A stretch of DNA of 64,000 bases from Paenibacillus_E sp052115445. Its GTDB lineage: Bacteria; Bacillota; Bacilli; Paenibacillales; NBRC-103111. Positions within the stretch are counted from its first letter, which is position 1. Every line of letters starts with the position of its first letter. Below the pieces are notes generated by a model that was given only the letters and a program-made list of their open reading frames with translations, was not told the origin of the DNA and made no database searches. Location: the NCBI RefSeq assembly GCF_052115445.1, contig NZ_JBFRGR010000001.1, forward strand, positions 248,001-312,000, in the 5' to 3' direction. A program made the translations under genes and the position numbers. Below are positions 25,587-33,549 of this stretch, in pieces.

Positions 25587-25634
25587 GCACTTATAGTGCG
25601 ATTATCGGATAGGAGTGGAGAGAAACCATACTGT
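25560..25634 (-). ncRNA. Predicted small RNA of about 75 nt (orphan transcription unit)
   Basis: A consensus promoter (25641-25669) is followed within about 75 bases by a strong intrinsic terminator, with no credible coding region between. The predicted RNA has a single-stranded C/U-rich 5' part including TCTCTCCACTCCTATCC, which contains several short stretches complementary to Shine-Dalgarno sequences, then a small hairpin GCACT-ATA-AGTGC (25587-25599), then the terminator stem. This is the usual layout of trans-acting bacterial sRNAs. A 12-codon frame beginning at its ATG has no ribosome site. A nearly perfect CcpA cre sequence lies just upstream of the promoter. Confidence 0.6.
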
Positions 25635-25640
25635 ACTTTT

Positions 25641-25669
25641 ATTATATGTATACGGTTTCATTCTGTCAA
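25641..25669 (-). promoter_or_regulatory. Consensus sigma-A promoter with no adjacent gene
   Basis: Perfect TTGACA (25664-25669) and perfect TATAAT (25641-25646) on the minus strand with a 17-base spacer, the best promoter match in the window. The predicted start is near 25634. The nearest coding start downstream is the sigma gene 350 bases away, beyond a terminator. Confidence 0.8.
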
Positions 25670-25677
25670 CACTTTTT

Positions 25678-25691
25678 TGAAAACGTTTACC
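25678..25691. promoter_or_regulatory. CcpA cre-like operator
   Basis: TGAAAACGTTTACC matches the 14-base cre consensus TGWAANCGNTNWCA at all but the last position. Its centre lies about 50 bases before the predicted small RNA start, upstream of the -35, the position at which CcpA activates transcription in known examples such as ackA and pta. It is six bases after the deacetylase stop codon. Confidence 0.5.
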
Positions 25692-25696
25692 TAGTT

Positions 25697-26569
25697 TCAT
25701 TTTGAACTAACAAACTGTGATTGTTCTCTCTTGGCCTGCTTAATCAAATTGCTAATGGAATGCGGACGTACAAAAGGGCTTCCACCGTTGATCCGCGGTA
25801 TTTGCATCGAATCCGTCCATTCTGAAGCAAGACCTGCCTTCGTTGTAAAAGCGTATTGGATACCTGCTTCATGTAAGTAGGAAATCGTCGTATCATCGTA
25901 GCTGCCATATGGATAAGCATAGGAATCTACATTTTTCGAAGCATTCAACTCCTTGAGTTTGGCCATACACTTGCGGGTATCCTGAACAACCCGACTCTTA
26001 AACTCAACCTCAGTTTCTAGCTTTCCATTTAGAATAAGCTTGTTGGATAACATGGGTTTTCCATCTTTCATTGCATGAAGCTCATCGGAGTGCCCTTGGA
26101 ATTCAATATTAGGGTCTTCACTGCGCATCTGTTTAATCTCATCCTTGGATAAAGATGCTAACTTAGGCCTTTTGGGATCATCCAAATCTTTCGTGATAAC
26201 GAAATTCACAGCAGGGATTTCAAGCCTCTTTAGAATAGGGAATGCGTGCGTATAGAAGCTTTCGTAACCATCATCAAATGTGATAAGCAGCGCATTATCC
26301 GGTATTGGCTTTCCTTTGGTTTTGAAGTCTTTGAATTGGTCCAAGGTAATGAAATGGAAACCTTTCCTTTGTAACGAAACAAGCTGCCGCTCAAACAGCC
26401 TCGGCGTGATGGTGACTGAGCTCTGTTCAAATTCATCAATATGGTGATAAACAAGAACGGCAACCTCATTGGAGTAATACACATCTTTGGCACTTGCTAA
26501 AATAGGTGAAAAATTAAGAAAGACAATCATGACCGTTAGCAAGCTTACGATGAACATTCGGTACTTCAA
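25697..26569 (-). CDS. Secreted polysaccharide deacetylase (NodB domain)
   Basis: A 290-residue exported protein of carbohydrate esterase family 4. A signal peptide (MKYRMFIVSLLTVMIVFLNF, then ILASAKD) precedes the NodB domain with motif 1 LLITFDDGYES (metal Asp) and motif 2 GHSDELH (His-x4-His). Probable substrates are N-acetylated glycans such as peptidoglycan or surface polysaccharide. I chose the TTG at 26569 with GGGGCGG upstream, because the ATG at 26620 overlaps the promoter -10. B. subtilis has aroE and ypiA in this region instead. Confidence 0.88.
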   Translation of the reverse strand: MKYRMFIVSLLTVMIVFLNFSPILASAKDVYYSNEVAVLVYHHIDEFEQSSVTITPRLFERQLVSLQRKGFHFITLDQFKDFKTKGKPIPDNALLITFDDGYESFYTHAFPILKRLEIPAVNFVITKDLDDPKRPKLASLSKDEIKQMRSEDPNIEFQGHSDELHAMKDGKPMLSNKLILNGKLETEVEFKSRVVQDTRKCMAKLKELNASKNVDSYAYPYGSYDDTTISYLHEAGIQYAFTTKAGLASEWTDSMQIPRINGGSPFVRPHSISNLIKQAKREQSQFVSSK

Positions 26570-26618
26570 ATCAACCGCCCCATAACAATGAATAGTATGT
26601 ATATAAATGATAAGACCC

Positions 26619-26647
26619 ATTATAGCATGAGCCTTTAGACCTGTGAA
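26619..26647 (-). promoter_or_regulatory. Sigma-A promoter of the polysaccharide deacetylase gene
   Basis: TTCACA (26642-26647) and perfect TATAAT (26619-26624) on the minus strand, spacer 17 bases. The predicted start near 26612 leaves a leader of about 43 bases before the TTG start codon. Confidence 0.7.
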
Positions 26648-26660
26648 TCAGTTACAAAAA

Positions 26661-26713
26661 GAAAACAAAAGGACCTCCTTTGCGCTGGCGGAAACCAACA
26701 CAAAGAAAGTCCT
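26661..26713 (-). terminator. Intrinsic terminator after tyrA, end of the aromatic supraoperon
   Basis: A stem of about 15 pairs, including several G-T pairs (AGGACTTTCTTTG with CAAAGGAGGTCCT), followed by a T-rich tail on the minus strand, 25 bases after the tyrA stop. Confidence 0.75.
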
Positions 26714-26737
26714 GAAATGATAAAAGATATTCAAAAT

Positions 26738-27826
26738 TTATACATGCACCGCATATTCTTTGCCCAATAACTCCGAAGCACGATCGGCTTCCTCTTGGTT
26801 ACGGAAAGACAATCGGAGAATACCAGGAACATCCTCACGGCTTTCAATAATTTGAATATTGCTCAAATTGATTCGAGCATTTCCGAGCAGCGATGTAATG
26901 GAGCCAATAATACCCGGGTGATCGGGTACATCTACATAAATATCAAATAAGGAAGTGAGGACACCTTTACGACGTTCCGGTAGCTTACTGCGGAATTCGC
27001 CAGCAATACGAAACTGCTCCGCAATCCCTTCTCCATCGCTTTGCTCAATCAGTTGAACGAATCGCGAAACCTCATCATTCCAATCCTTGAGCAGCTTGAG
27101 TAACACTTCACGATTGTTGACGAGAATATCACGCCAGATCGTCGGTTCGCTCGAAGCAATCCGAGTAATATCTCGAAAACCGCCCGCCGCTAAGTTTTGA
27201 TACAAGGGATTACTCTCGTTATAGCTTCTTACTTGATTAACAAGTGCAACAGCAATAATATGCGGTAAATGGCTAATTGCACCGACGATATCATCATGCT
27301 CACGAGCATCGACTTGCACGATTTGCGCTTTCGTATGACTAAGCAGACTTGTCAGACGATCTACCTCAGCCTGTGGCGTGCCTTCTGCTGGAGTCAAGAC
27401 ATAGAAAGCATTCTCATACAGATGCGACGAAGCAGCTTCCACCCCGTGACGCTCAGAGCCCGCCATCGGATGACCACCTATAAAATAGTAGCCTTCCTTC
27501 AAGTGTACTGCTGCACTTTCTGTAATGGAAGCTTTCGTACTGCCCACATCCGTAATGATACAGCCTTGTTTCAAGGGCAGCTTCATCAGCTTCTGAACAT
27601 ATTCCTCCAGATTGCCCACGGGTACACATAGGAAGATATAATCAGCCCCATCCACCGCTTCTGCCATATCGGTAGTTGCATGGTCAACAACATTGCGTTT
27701 CAGCAGCTTTTCGACGGAATTCGGATTGGGTGAATGTCCGACAACGGTAAAGTCTGGTTTTCCTTTATAACATAAGGCAAGAGATCCACCGATCAGACCT
27801 ACTCCGAATATTGCTATTTTCGTCAT
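26738..27826 (-). CDS. tyrA: Prephenate dehydrogenase
   Basis: Oxidatively decarboxylates prephenate to 4-hydroxyphenylpyruvate for tyrosine. The NAD-binding loop IAIFGVGLIGGSLAL starts at residue 4, GGHPMAGSERHG carries the conserved catalytic histidine region, and a C-terminal ACT domain (YVDVPDHPGIIGSITSLLG) suggests feedback by an amino acid. The ATG at 27826 gives 362 residues; an in-frame TTG at 27838 is possible. It is the last gene of the trp-hisC-tyrA unit. Confidence 0.95.
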   Translation of the reverse strand: MTKIAIFGVGLIGGSLALCYKGKPDFTVVGHSPNPNSVEKLLKRNVVDHATTDMAEAVDGADYIFLCVPVGNLEEYVQKLMKLPLKQGCIITDVGSTKASITESAAVHLKEGYYFIGGHPMAGSERHGVEAASSHLYENAFYVLTPAEGTPQAEVDRLTSLLSHTKAQIVQVDAREHDDIVGAISHLPHIIAVALVNQVRSYNESNPLYQNLAAGGFRDITRIASSEPTIWRDILVNNREVLLKLLKDWNDEVSRFVQLIEQSDGEGIAEQFRIAGEFRSKLPERRKGVLTSLFDIYVDVPDHPGIIGSITSLLGNARINLSNIQIIESREDVPGILRLSFRNQEEADRASELLGKEYAVHV

Positions 27827-27853
27827 GACAAGAATCAACCTTTATCTTCTGAT

Positions 27854-28954
27854 TTAGACTAGAACAGGAACCTCTGCAAGAACTTCCGTTAGAGCCGCAA
27901 TGAATTTGGCATTTTGCTCACTTGAACCAATGGTGACACGCAATGATGTTGGGAAGCCCAACATATGACCACCACGAACAATTAGCCCTCGGCGCAATAA
28001 GCCGTTGAATACGTCTGCTGCTGGACGTGCTACGTCCACCATAATAAAGTTCCCATGAGCAGGAAACGAGTGCAGCCCAAGTTGTTTAAATTGTTCTTCT
28101 AAGTAGTTTAAACCCGCAGTATTCGCTTCCCGACAGCTTGCGATGAAATCCTGATCATTAATCGCCGCAAGAGCAGCAGCTTGTGCGAAGCGAGTCGTAT
28201 TGAAGGGCTCTCGCACTTGATTAATCGAACGAATGACATCTGGATGCCCAATACCATAACCAATACGAAGCGAAGCCAGCCCATAGATTTTGGAGAAGGT
28301 ACGCAAAGAGATCACATTCTTGTATTGACCGATTAGCTCAATGCTGTCCGGGAACTCACCTGTTGTGTTGTACTCACAATAAGCTTCATCAAGAACAACA
28401 ATCGTGTGCGCAGGAACTTTAGCTAAAAAAGCTTTAATTTCCGCATCTGTATTCATCGTACCCGTTGGGTTGTTCGGATTACAGATCCATACGATTTTCG
28501 TGCGATCTGTAATGGCAGCAGCCATTGCATCCAAATCATGAGTACCATCCTTCAATGGCACCTCAATGGAGATTGCACCTTCGATTTCACAATTGTGTTT
28601 GTATTGAGGGAAAGTGTGTGAAGCCATGACGGACTCGTCACCTGGTACAAGGAAAGCACGCGCCAACATCAGGATAACTTCATCCGAGCCTGCGCCAAAA
28701 ATAAGCTGGTTCGTCTCTACTCCCAATGAAGCTGCTACAGCTTCTGTTAGCTGTACGGCACCTCCATCTGGATACAGACTAATATTTGCAATTTCAGCTT
28801 CAATAGCAGCCTTCACATGTGGAGATGACCCGAACGGGTTTTCATTAGAAGCAAGCTTAATCACTTCAGTTAAGCCCAGCTCACGCTTTACTTCTTCAAT
28901 AGGCTTACCTGGTTGGTAGACTGGTAAATGTATAATGGTTTGTTTCGGTTTCAT
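27854..28954 (-). CDS. hisC: Histidinol-phosphate / aromatic aminotransferase
   Basis: A fold-type I PLP enzyme of 366 residues. The Schiff-base lysine is in RTFSKIYGLASLRIGYG, and VWICNPNNPTGT and VLDEAYCEY are also conserved. In Bacillus the hisC product in the trp supraoperon serves both histidine synthesis and the transamination of phenylpyruvate and hydroxyphenylpyruvate; its place between trpA and tyrA supports the same dual role here. Confidence 0.95.
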   Translation of the reverse strand: MKPKQTIIHLPVYQPGKPIEEVKRELGLTEVIKLASNENPFGSSPHVKAAIEAEIANISLYPDGGAVQLTEAVAASLGVETNQLIFGAGSDEVILMLARAFLVPGDESVMASHTFPQYKHNCEIEGAISIEVPLKDGTHDLDAMAAAITDRTKIVWICNPNNPTGTMNTDAEIKAFLAKVPAHTIVVLDEAYCEYNTTGEFPDSIELIGQYKNVISLRTFSKIYGLASLRIGYGIGHPDVIRSINQVREPFNTTRFAQAAALAAINDQDFIASCREANTAGLNYLEEQFKQLGLHSFPAHGNFIMVDVARPAADVFNGLLRRGLIVRGGHMLGFPTSLRVTIGSSEQNAKFIAALTEVLAEVPVLV

Positions 28955-28970
28955 GAAGTCACCTCATCAA

Positions 28971-29786
28971 TTAGTTGTTCGTACGTTTTAATTGACCTAC
29001 AAAGTTACCTACTTGCTTAAGACCTTCCGGATGAGCAGCATCCTCTTGGAAATGTGTTAATGCGCTCTCAATCGTGCGGACAATCGCACTTCCTACGACA
29101 ACACCATCGCACAGCTTTTCAAAGCGTTCAACTTGCTCACGCGAAGATATGCCGAAGCCTACAACAATGGGAACAGACGCGGCTTCACGAACGGTTGTAA
29201 GAAAATCTTCAATGTCGCCAAAAAATTCAGCGCGCTCGCCAGTGACCCCAAGGGAAGATACACAATAAACGAAACCACGAGCACTTGAAGCAATACGTTG
29301 TACACGTTCATTCGATGTTGGTGCAACCAATGGAATCAAATGAACGCCATATTTCTCAGCAATCTCTCTAGTCTCACTATCTTCTTCCAAAGGAAGATCT
29401 GGAATAATAATGCCACTGATTTCATTCTCTTGCATCACTTTGAAAATACGCTCCAAACCAATTTGGAGAACCGGATTATAATAGGTAAAAAGGATGAATG
29501 GCAGCTGTGATCCGCGATTCCTTGCCTGTTTAGCTACATCGATTACATCAAAGATGGAAATTTTACGTTTCAAAGCGCGTTCGGAAGAGCGCTGAATGAC
29601 AGGGCCATCTGCGAGTGGATCCGAGTAAGGAACACCAAGCTCGATTAAATCCGCGCCAGCGCGTTCCATTTCTAGAATCAGCTCCAAAGATGCCTCAATC
29701 GATGGGTCACCTATCGTTAGAAAAGGGATCATTGCGGTTTCACCGCGCGCTTTGAGTTCTGCAAAACGACTGTCAATACGGTTCAT
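28971..29786 (-). CDS. trpA: Tryptophan synthase alpha subunit
   Basis: Cleaves indole-3-glycerol phosphate and channels indole to TrpB. The TIM-barrel protein has the catalytic Glu in DLIELGVPYSDPLADGPVIQ, catalytic Asp in IIIPDLPLEE, and the phosphate loop VVGFGISSREQ. At 271 residues it has the normal size. It begins three bases after the trpB stop, so the two subunits are probably translationally coupled. Confidence 0.97.
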   Translation of the reverse strand: MNRIDSRFAELKARGETAMIPFLTIGDPSIEASLELILEMERAGADLIELGVPYSDPLADGPVIQRSSERALKRKISIFDVIDVAKQARNRGSQLPFILFTYYNPVLQIGLERIFKVMQENEISGIIIPDLPLEEDSETREIAEKYGVHLIPLVAPTSNERVQRIASSARGFVYCVSSLGVTGERAEFFGDIEDFLTTVREAASVPIVVGFGISSREQVERFEKLCDGVVVGSAIVRTIESALTHFQEDAAHPEGLKQVGNFVGQLKRTNN

Positions 29787-29789
29787 CGC

Positions 29790-30983
29790 TTATACCCCCT
29801 CGCCAAGATAACTAATAATGGATTCCACATCTTTATCGCCGCGGCCTGACAAGCTCACGATAATGATTTGATCCTTCGTCATCGTCGGTGCTAATTTCAG
29901 CGTATGGGCAATGGCGTGTGCGCTCTCGAGAGCAGGAATGATACCTTCTGTACGGCTCAACAATTGAAGCGCATCCAGTGCTTCTTGATCCGTTATTGGA
30001 TAATAAGCAGCACGCTCAGCATCTTTGAGATATGCATGTTCGGGACCAATTCCCGGGTAGTCCAAGCCGGCTGAGATCGAATGCGCTGGCAACACTTGAC
30101 CATACTCATCCTGAAGCAAATAACTGAGTGACCCTTGGAATACACCTGGCGTTCCTTTGGTCATGGTTGCTGCATGCTCCTCCGTATCAACGCCGCGACC
30201 CGCTGCCTCGACACCAATTAATTTCACGGTCTCATCTTGGACGAATGGATAGAAAATCCCCATCGCGTTACTGCCTCCGCCAACACAAGCAACTACTGCA
30301 TCAGGTAATCTACCTTCTGTTTCCAAGATTTGCTCACGGGACTCATCCCCGATCACGCGCTGGAAATCACGAACCATCATTGGATACGGATGTGGTCCAG
30401 TTACGGATCCAAGAATATAGTACGTATCTTGAACGTTACTTACCCAGTAACGCAATGTTTCATTACAAGCATCTTTCAATGTGCGCGTTCCAGAAGTAAC
30501 AGGAATAACTTTCGAACCTAACAATTTCATGCGAAACACATTCAATTGTTGACGTTTCGTGTCTTCTTCGCCCATGAATACTTTACATTCAAAGCCCATT
30601 AAAGCCGCGACTGTCGCTGAAGCAACTCCGTGCTGACCTGCCCCAGTTTCCGCGATTATCTTTTTCTTACCCATGCGTTTTGCAAGTACGGCCTGTCCGA
30701 TGGTGTTATTAATTTTGTGTGCGCCTGTATGGTTTAAATCTTCACGTTTCAAATAAATCTTCGCTCCGCCGAGTAGCTCGGTTAAGCGCTCTGCATAGTA
30801 AAGCGGAGTAGGTCTACCGGAATACTGCTTCTGCAAATAACGAACTTCAGCAATAAATTCAGGATCATCTTTATATCGCGCATAAGCTTCTTCAAGCTCA
30901 TGTAAGGCATTCATCAATGTCTCAGGCACATAGCGGCCACCGAACTTGCCAAATCTACCTTGCTGATCAGGTACTTGTGTCAC
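29790..30983 (-). CDS. trpB: Tryptophan synthase beta subunit
   Basis: PLP-dependent condensation of indole and serine. The PLP lysine is in LNHTGAHKINNTIGQA, the phosphate-binding loop is CVGGGSNAMG, and the conserved TGAGQHGVA is present. Length 397 is normal. Its start overlaps the trpF stop by four bases and its stop is three bases from trpA. Confidence 0.97.
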   Translation of the reverse strand: MTQVPDQQGRFGKFGGRYVPETLMNALHELEEAYARYKDDPEFIAEVRYLQKQYSGRPTPLYYAERLTELLGGAKIYLKREDLNHTGAHKINNTIGQAVLAKRMGKKKIIAETGAGQHGVASATVAALMGFECKVFMGEEDTKRQQLNVFRMKLLGSKVIPVTSGTRTLKDACNETLRYWVSNVQDTYYILGSVTGPHPYPMMVRDFQRVIGDESREQILETEGRLPDAVVACVGGGSNAMGIFYPFVQDETVKLIGVEAAGRGVDTEEHAATMTKGTPGVFQGSLSYLLQDEYGQVLPAHSISAGLDYPGIGPEHAYLKDAERAAYYPITDQEALDALQLLSRTEGIIPALESAHAIAHTLKLAPTMTKDQIIIVSLSGRGDKDVESIISYLGEGV

Positions 30984-31678
30984 TTACGGGTCACCCTTTC
31001 CACAAACGCGGTTATTTTCGCAATATCTTTCACGCCATCTGTCTCCACGCCGCTCGATACATCAACGCCATCAGGAGCGTAAGCATGTACTAATTGATCT
31101 ACGTTATCATGTCGAAGTCCGCCAGCTACTAGCAATTGAATACCAGCAGAACGAGCCCATTCTTGATAAACAGGTATACAATCCCAAGCAAAAGTTGTCC
31201 CAGAACCGCCACCATATACAGGGTCAAAGGTATCTAATAAGATGGCATCTACTTGCCCGATAAAAGGATCTAGTTGTGCTGCCACTTCGGTTAGTGAAGG
31301 CATGGAATCTTCTGTTTTGGAGATAGAAACCGATTTAAATACCTGTACACCAAATTGTTCACGAACCCATCCACAGAAAGCCGGTGTTTCCTGACTATGA
31401 AGTTGCACGATATCCAGAGGAGCTGCAGCTAAAATTTCAATCAACTGCTCTTTCGTTGGATTGACAAAAACGCCAACTGTAAGAGGCACTGTGTGACCAT
31501 CCGCCGCTTCAGATTTCAAATAAGCAATCAGCTCGGCTGCCTTCTCCGGCGTAACCTGTCGCTTGCTTGGTGCAAAAACAAAGCCGATATGAGCTATCGG
31601 CAAATGTACGATTGATTTTAACACTTCAACGCTTTGAAGTCCACAAATTTTTACCGTTGGAATCGTTCCCACAGTCAT
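30980..31678 (-). CDS. trpF: Phosphoribosylanthranilate isomerase
   Basis: Catalyses the Amadori rearrangement in tryptophan synthesis. The catalytic Cys is in VKICGLQ near residue 12, with VGVFVN, QLHSQE and AILLDTFDP following and the phosphate site LLVAGGLRHDN. I use the ATG at 31678, eight bases after GAGGCGG, rather than the adjacent TTG. The 3' end overlaps the trpB start by four bases. Confidence 0.95.
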   Translation of the reverse strand: MTVGTIPTVKICGLQSVEVLKSIVHLPIAHIGFVFAPSKRQVTPEKAAELIAYLKSEAADGHTVPLTVGVFVNPTKEQLIEILAAAPLDIVQLHSQETPAFCGWVREQFGVQVFKSVSISKTEDSMPSLTEVAAQLDPFIGQVDAILLDTFDPVYGGGSGTTFAWDCIPVYQEWARSAGIQLLVAGGLRHDNVDQLVHAYAPDGVDVSSGVETDGVKDIAKITAFVERVTRK

Positions 31679-31703
31679 CAAATCCGCCTCTTTCTACCTA
31701 TAA

Positions 31704-32498
31704 TTAGGCCTTGTTGACCAGCTCACCCATCAACTGATGAACCGCTTGTTCAACGACGGGCTGTCGCATGAAATGCTCTCCGATCAGTACAGCTTGTGCC
31801 CCTACTTTCTCAACATAAGCCATATCTTCAACGGTAGATATCCCACTCTCGCTCACAACAGTTTTACCTTTTGGCATAAAGCTTATTAATTCTTCTGTTG
31901 TTCCTAGATCGGTTACGAAGGTTTTTAAATTCCGATTATTAACACCTATCATTTGGGTATCCAGCTCAAGTGCGCGTTCCAACTCTTCACGATCATGTAC
32001 CTCAACGAGTGCATCTAGGCCAAGATCCTTCGCTAGAGTCAAATACTGCTTCATTTGCTCTGTTGTCAAAATCGCTGCGATCAGCAGAATGGCATCTGCT
32101 CCCAGAAGTCTTGCTTCATAGATTTGCTTCTGATCAATGGTGAAATCTTTGCGTAGCAACGGAACATTCACTGCTTTACGAACAGCCTTCAAATAATCAT
32201 TGCTTCCTTGAAAATACGAAACATCGGTCAATACCGAAATACAATCGGCGCCTGCATGCTCATAAGCTTGAGCCAATCCCACCGGTTCGAAATCTGCGCG
32301 GATCAATCCTTTGGATGGCGAAGCTTTCTTCACTTCCGCGATAAGTCCCATCGAACGATTTTTCCCCAGCGTCAATGCCCGCTCAAAGCCTAAACAAGGT
32401 GGAAGCTGAGAAATTAACTTTTCAGCCTCCGCGATCGAAAAACCGCTCATCGCCTCTACTTCAACGCGTTTTGTAGCTACAATTTTATCAAGAAACAT
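31704..32498 (-). CDS. trpC: Indole-3-glycerol phosphate synthase
   Basis: TIM-barrel enzyme of 264 residues closing the indole ring. Conserved segments are LIAEVKKASPSKG (catalytic Lys), SVLTDVSYFQGS, LLRKDFTID (catalytic Lys), ALVEVHDREEL and VSESGIST. Its start overlaps the end of trpD by 11 bases, as is common in this operon. Confidence 0.97.
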   Translation of the reverse strand: MFLDKIVATKRVEVEAMSGFSIAEAEKLISQLPPCLGFERALTLGKNRSMGLIAEVKKASPSKGLIRADFEPVGLAQAYEHAGADCISVLTDVSYFQGSNDYLKAVRKAVNVPLLRKDFTIDQKQIYEARLLGADAILLIAAILTTEQMKQYLTLAKDLGLDALVEVHDREELERALELDTQMIGVNNRNLKTFVTDLGTTEELISFMPKGKTVVSESGISTVEDMAYVEKVGAQAVLIGEHFMRQPVVEQAVHQLMGELVNKA

Positions 32499-33528
32499 GG
32501 CATAGTTCTCCTGTATATTGGATTAAATCTTGCAATTTCTGCTCCGCACGTCCCGAATCAATGACTTCTGCAGCTAATTTCACGCCTTGTTGAAGAGTGC
32601 CTACATGACCGGTTACATAGAAGCATGCCGCTGCATTCGCTAGCACGATGTCTCGATAAGGCCCTTTCTCACCAGCAAAAATATGACGAATAATTTCTGC
32701 GTTCAGGGCAGCATCTCCACCCGCTACGTCTTTGATACTATGTGCACGAAGACCTAAATCGTCAGGTGTAATCGTATAAGTCGTGATAAGATCCGACTTC
32801 AGCTCAGACACCTTTGTAGGTGCAGAGATACTGAATTCGTCCAAGCCGTCCTCACTGGCAACAACCATTGCACGCTTCAAGCCGAGTGCTTGCAACGATT
32901 GTGCTAACATCTCCGTCTTGGTTCTGTCGAAAACCCCAAGGACTTGGCGATCTGCTCCAGCAGGATTCGTTAACGGTCCCAGCAAATTGAAAACCGTTCT
33001 AAAGCCAAGTTCTTTACGAGGTGCTGCAACATGCTTCATCGATTGATGATAGGCCTGTGCGAACATAAAGCAAATACCAGTACGCTCAAGGCATTTCGCA
33101 GCTTGTTCCCCGCTCAGTGTAATCTTAACGCCAAGCGCTTCTAAGACATCCGCACTACCACTTTTACTCGACATCGCTCTATTGCCATGCTTCGCTACTC
33201 GGATACCGCCTGCTGATGCTACAATGGCAGCTGTCGTTGAGATATTGAACGTATCAGCACCATCTCCACCTGTTCCACACGTATCAAGTAGGTCACTTTG
33301 GTGTACGTTCACTTGCACAGCTTTGCTTCGCATCGTCTCCGCAAACCCAGTAATCTCTTCAAAGGTTTCCCCTTTGATACGAAGAGCCGTCAACAAACTG
33401 CCGATTTGTGCTTGTGTTGCCTCTCCATCCATAATCTCAGACATAACACTACGCGCTTCTTCACGGGATAAATGATTGCCGCTAATTACTTTACCAAGAG
33501 CTTGCTGTATCGAAATTGTTCCACTCAT
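32488..33528 (-). CDS. trpD: Anthranilate phosphoribosyltransferase
   Basis: Transfers phosphoribose from PRPP to anthranilate. The PRPP loop DTCGTGGDGADTFNISTT near residues 80-97 and the anthranilate segment KHGNRAMSSKSGSADVLEALG are intact. At 346 residues the protein has the usual length and is not fused to the glutaminase TrpG, which is not in this operon. Confidence 0.97.
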   Translation of the reverse strand: MSGTISIQQALGKVISGNHLSREEARSVMSEIMDGEATQAQIGSLLTALRIKGETFEEITGFAETMRSKAVQVNVHQSDLLDTCGTGGDGADTFNISTTAAIVASAGGIRVAKHGNRAMSSKSGSADVLEALGVKITLSGEQAAKCLERTGICFMFAQAYHQSMKHVAAPRKELGFRTVFNLLGPLTNPAGADRQVLGVFDRTKTEMLAQSLQALGLKRAMVVASEDGLDEFSISAPTKVSELKSDLITTYTITPDDLGLRAHSIKDVAGGDAALNAEIIRHIFAGEKGPYRDIVLANAAACFYVTGHVGTLQQGVKLAAEVIDSGRAEQKLQDLIQYTGELCHVS

Positions 33529-33549
33529 GTTCTTCCATGCCCCTTCCTT

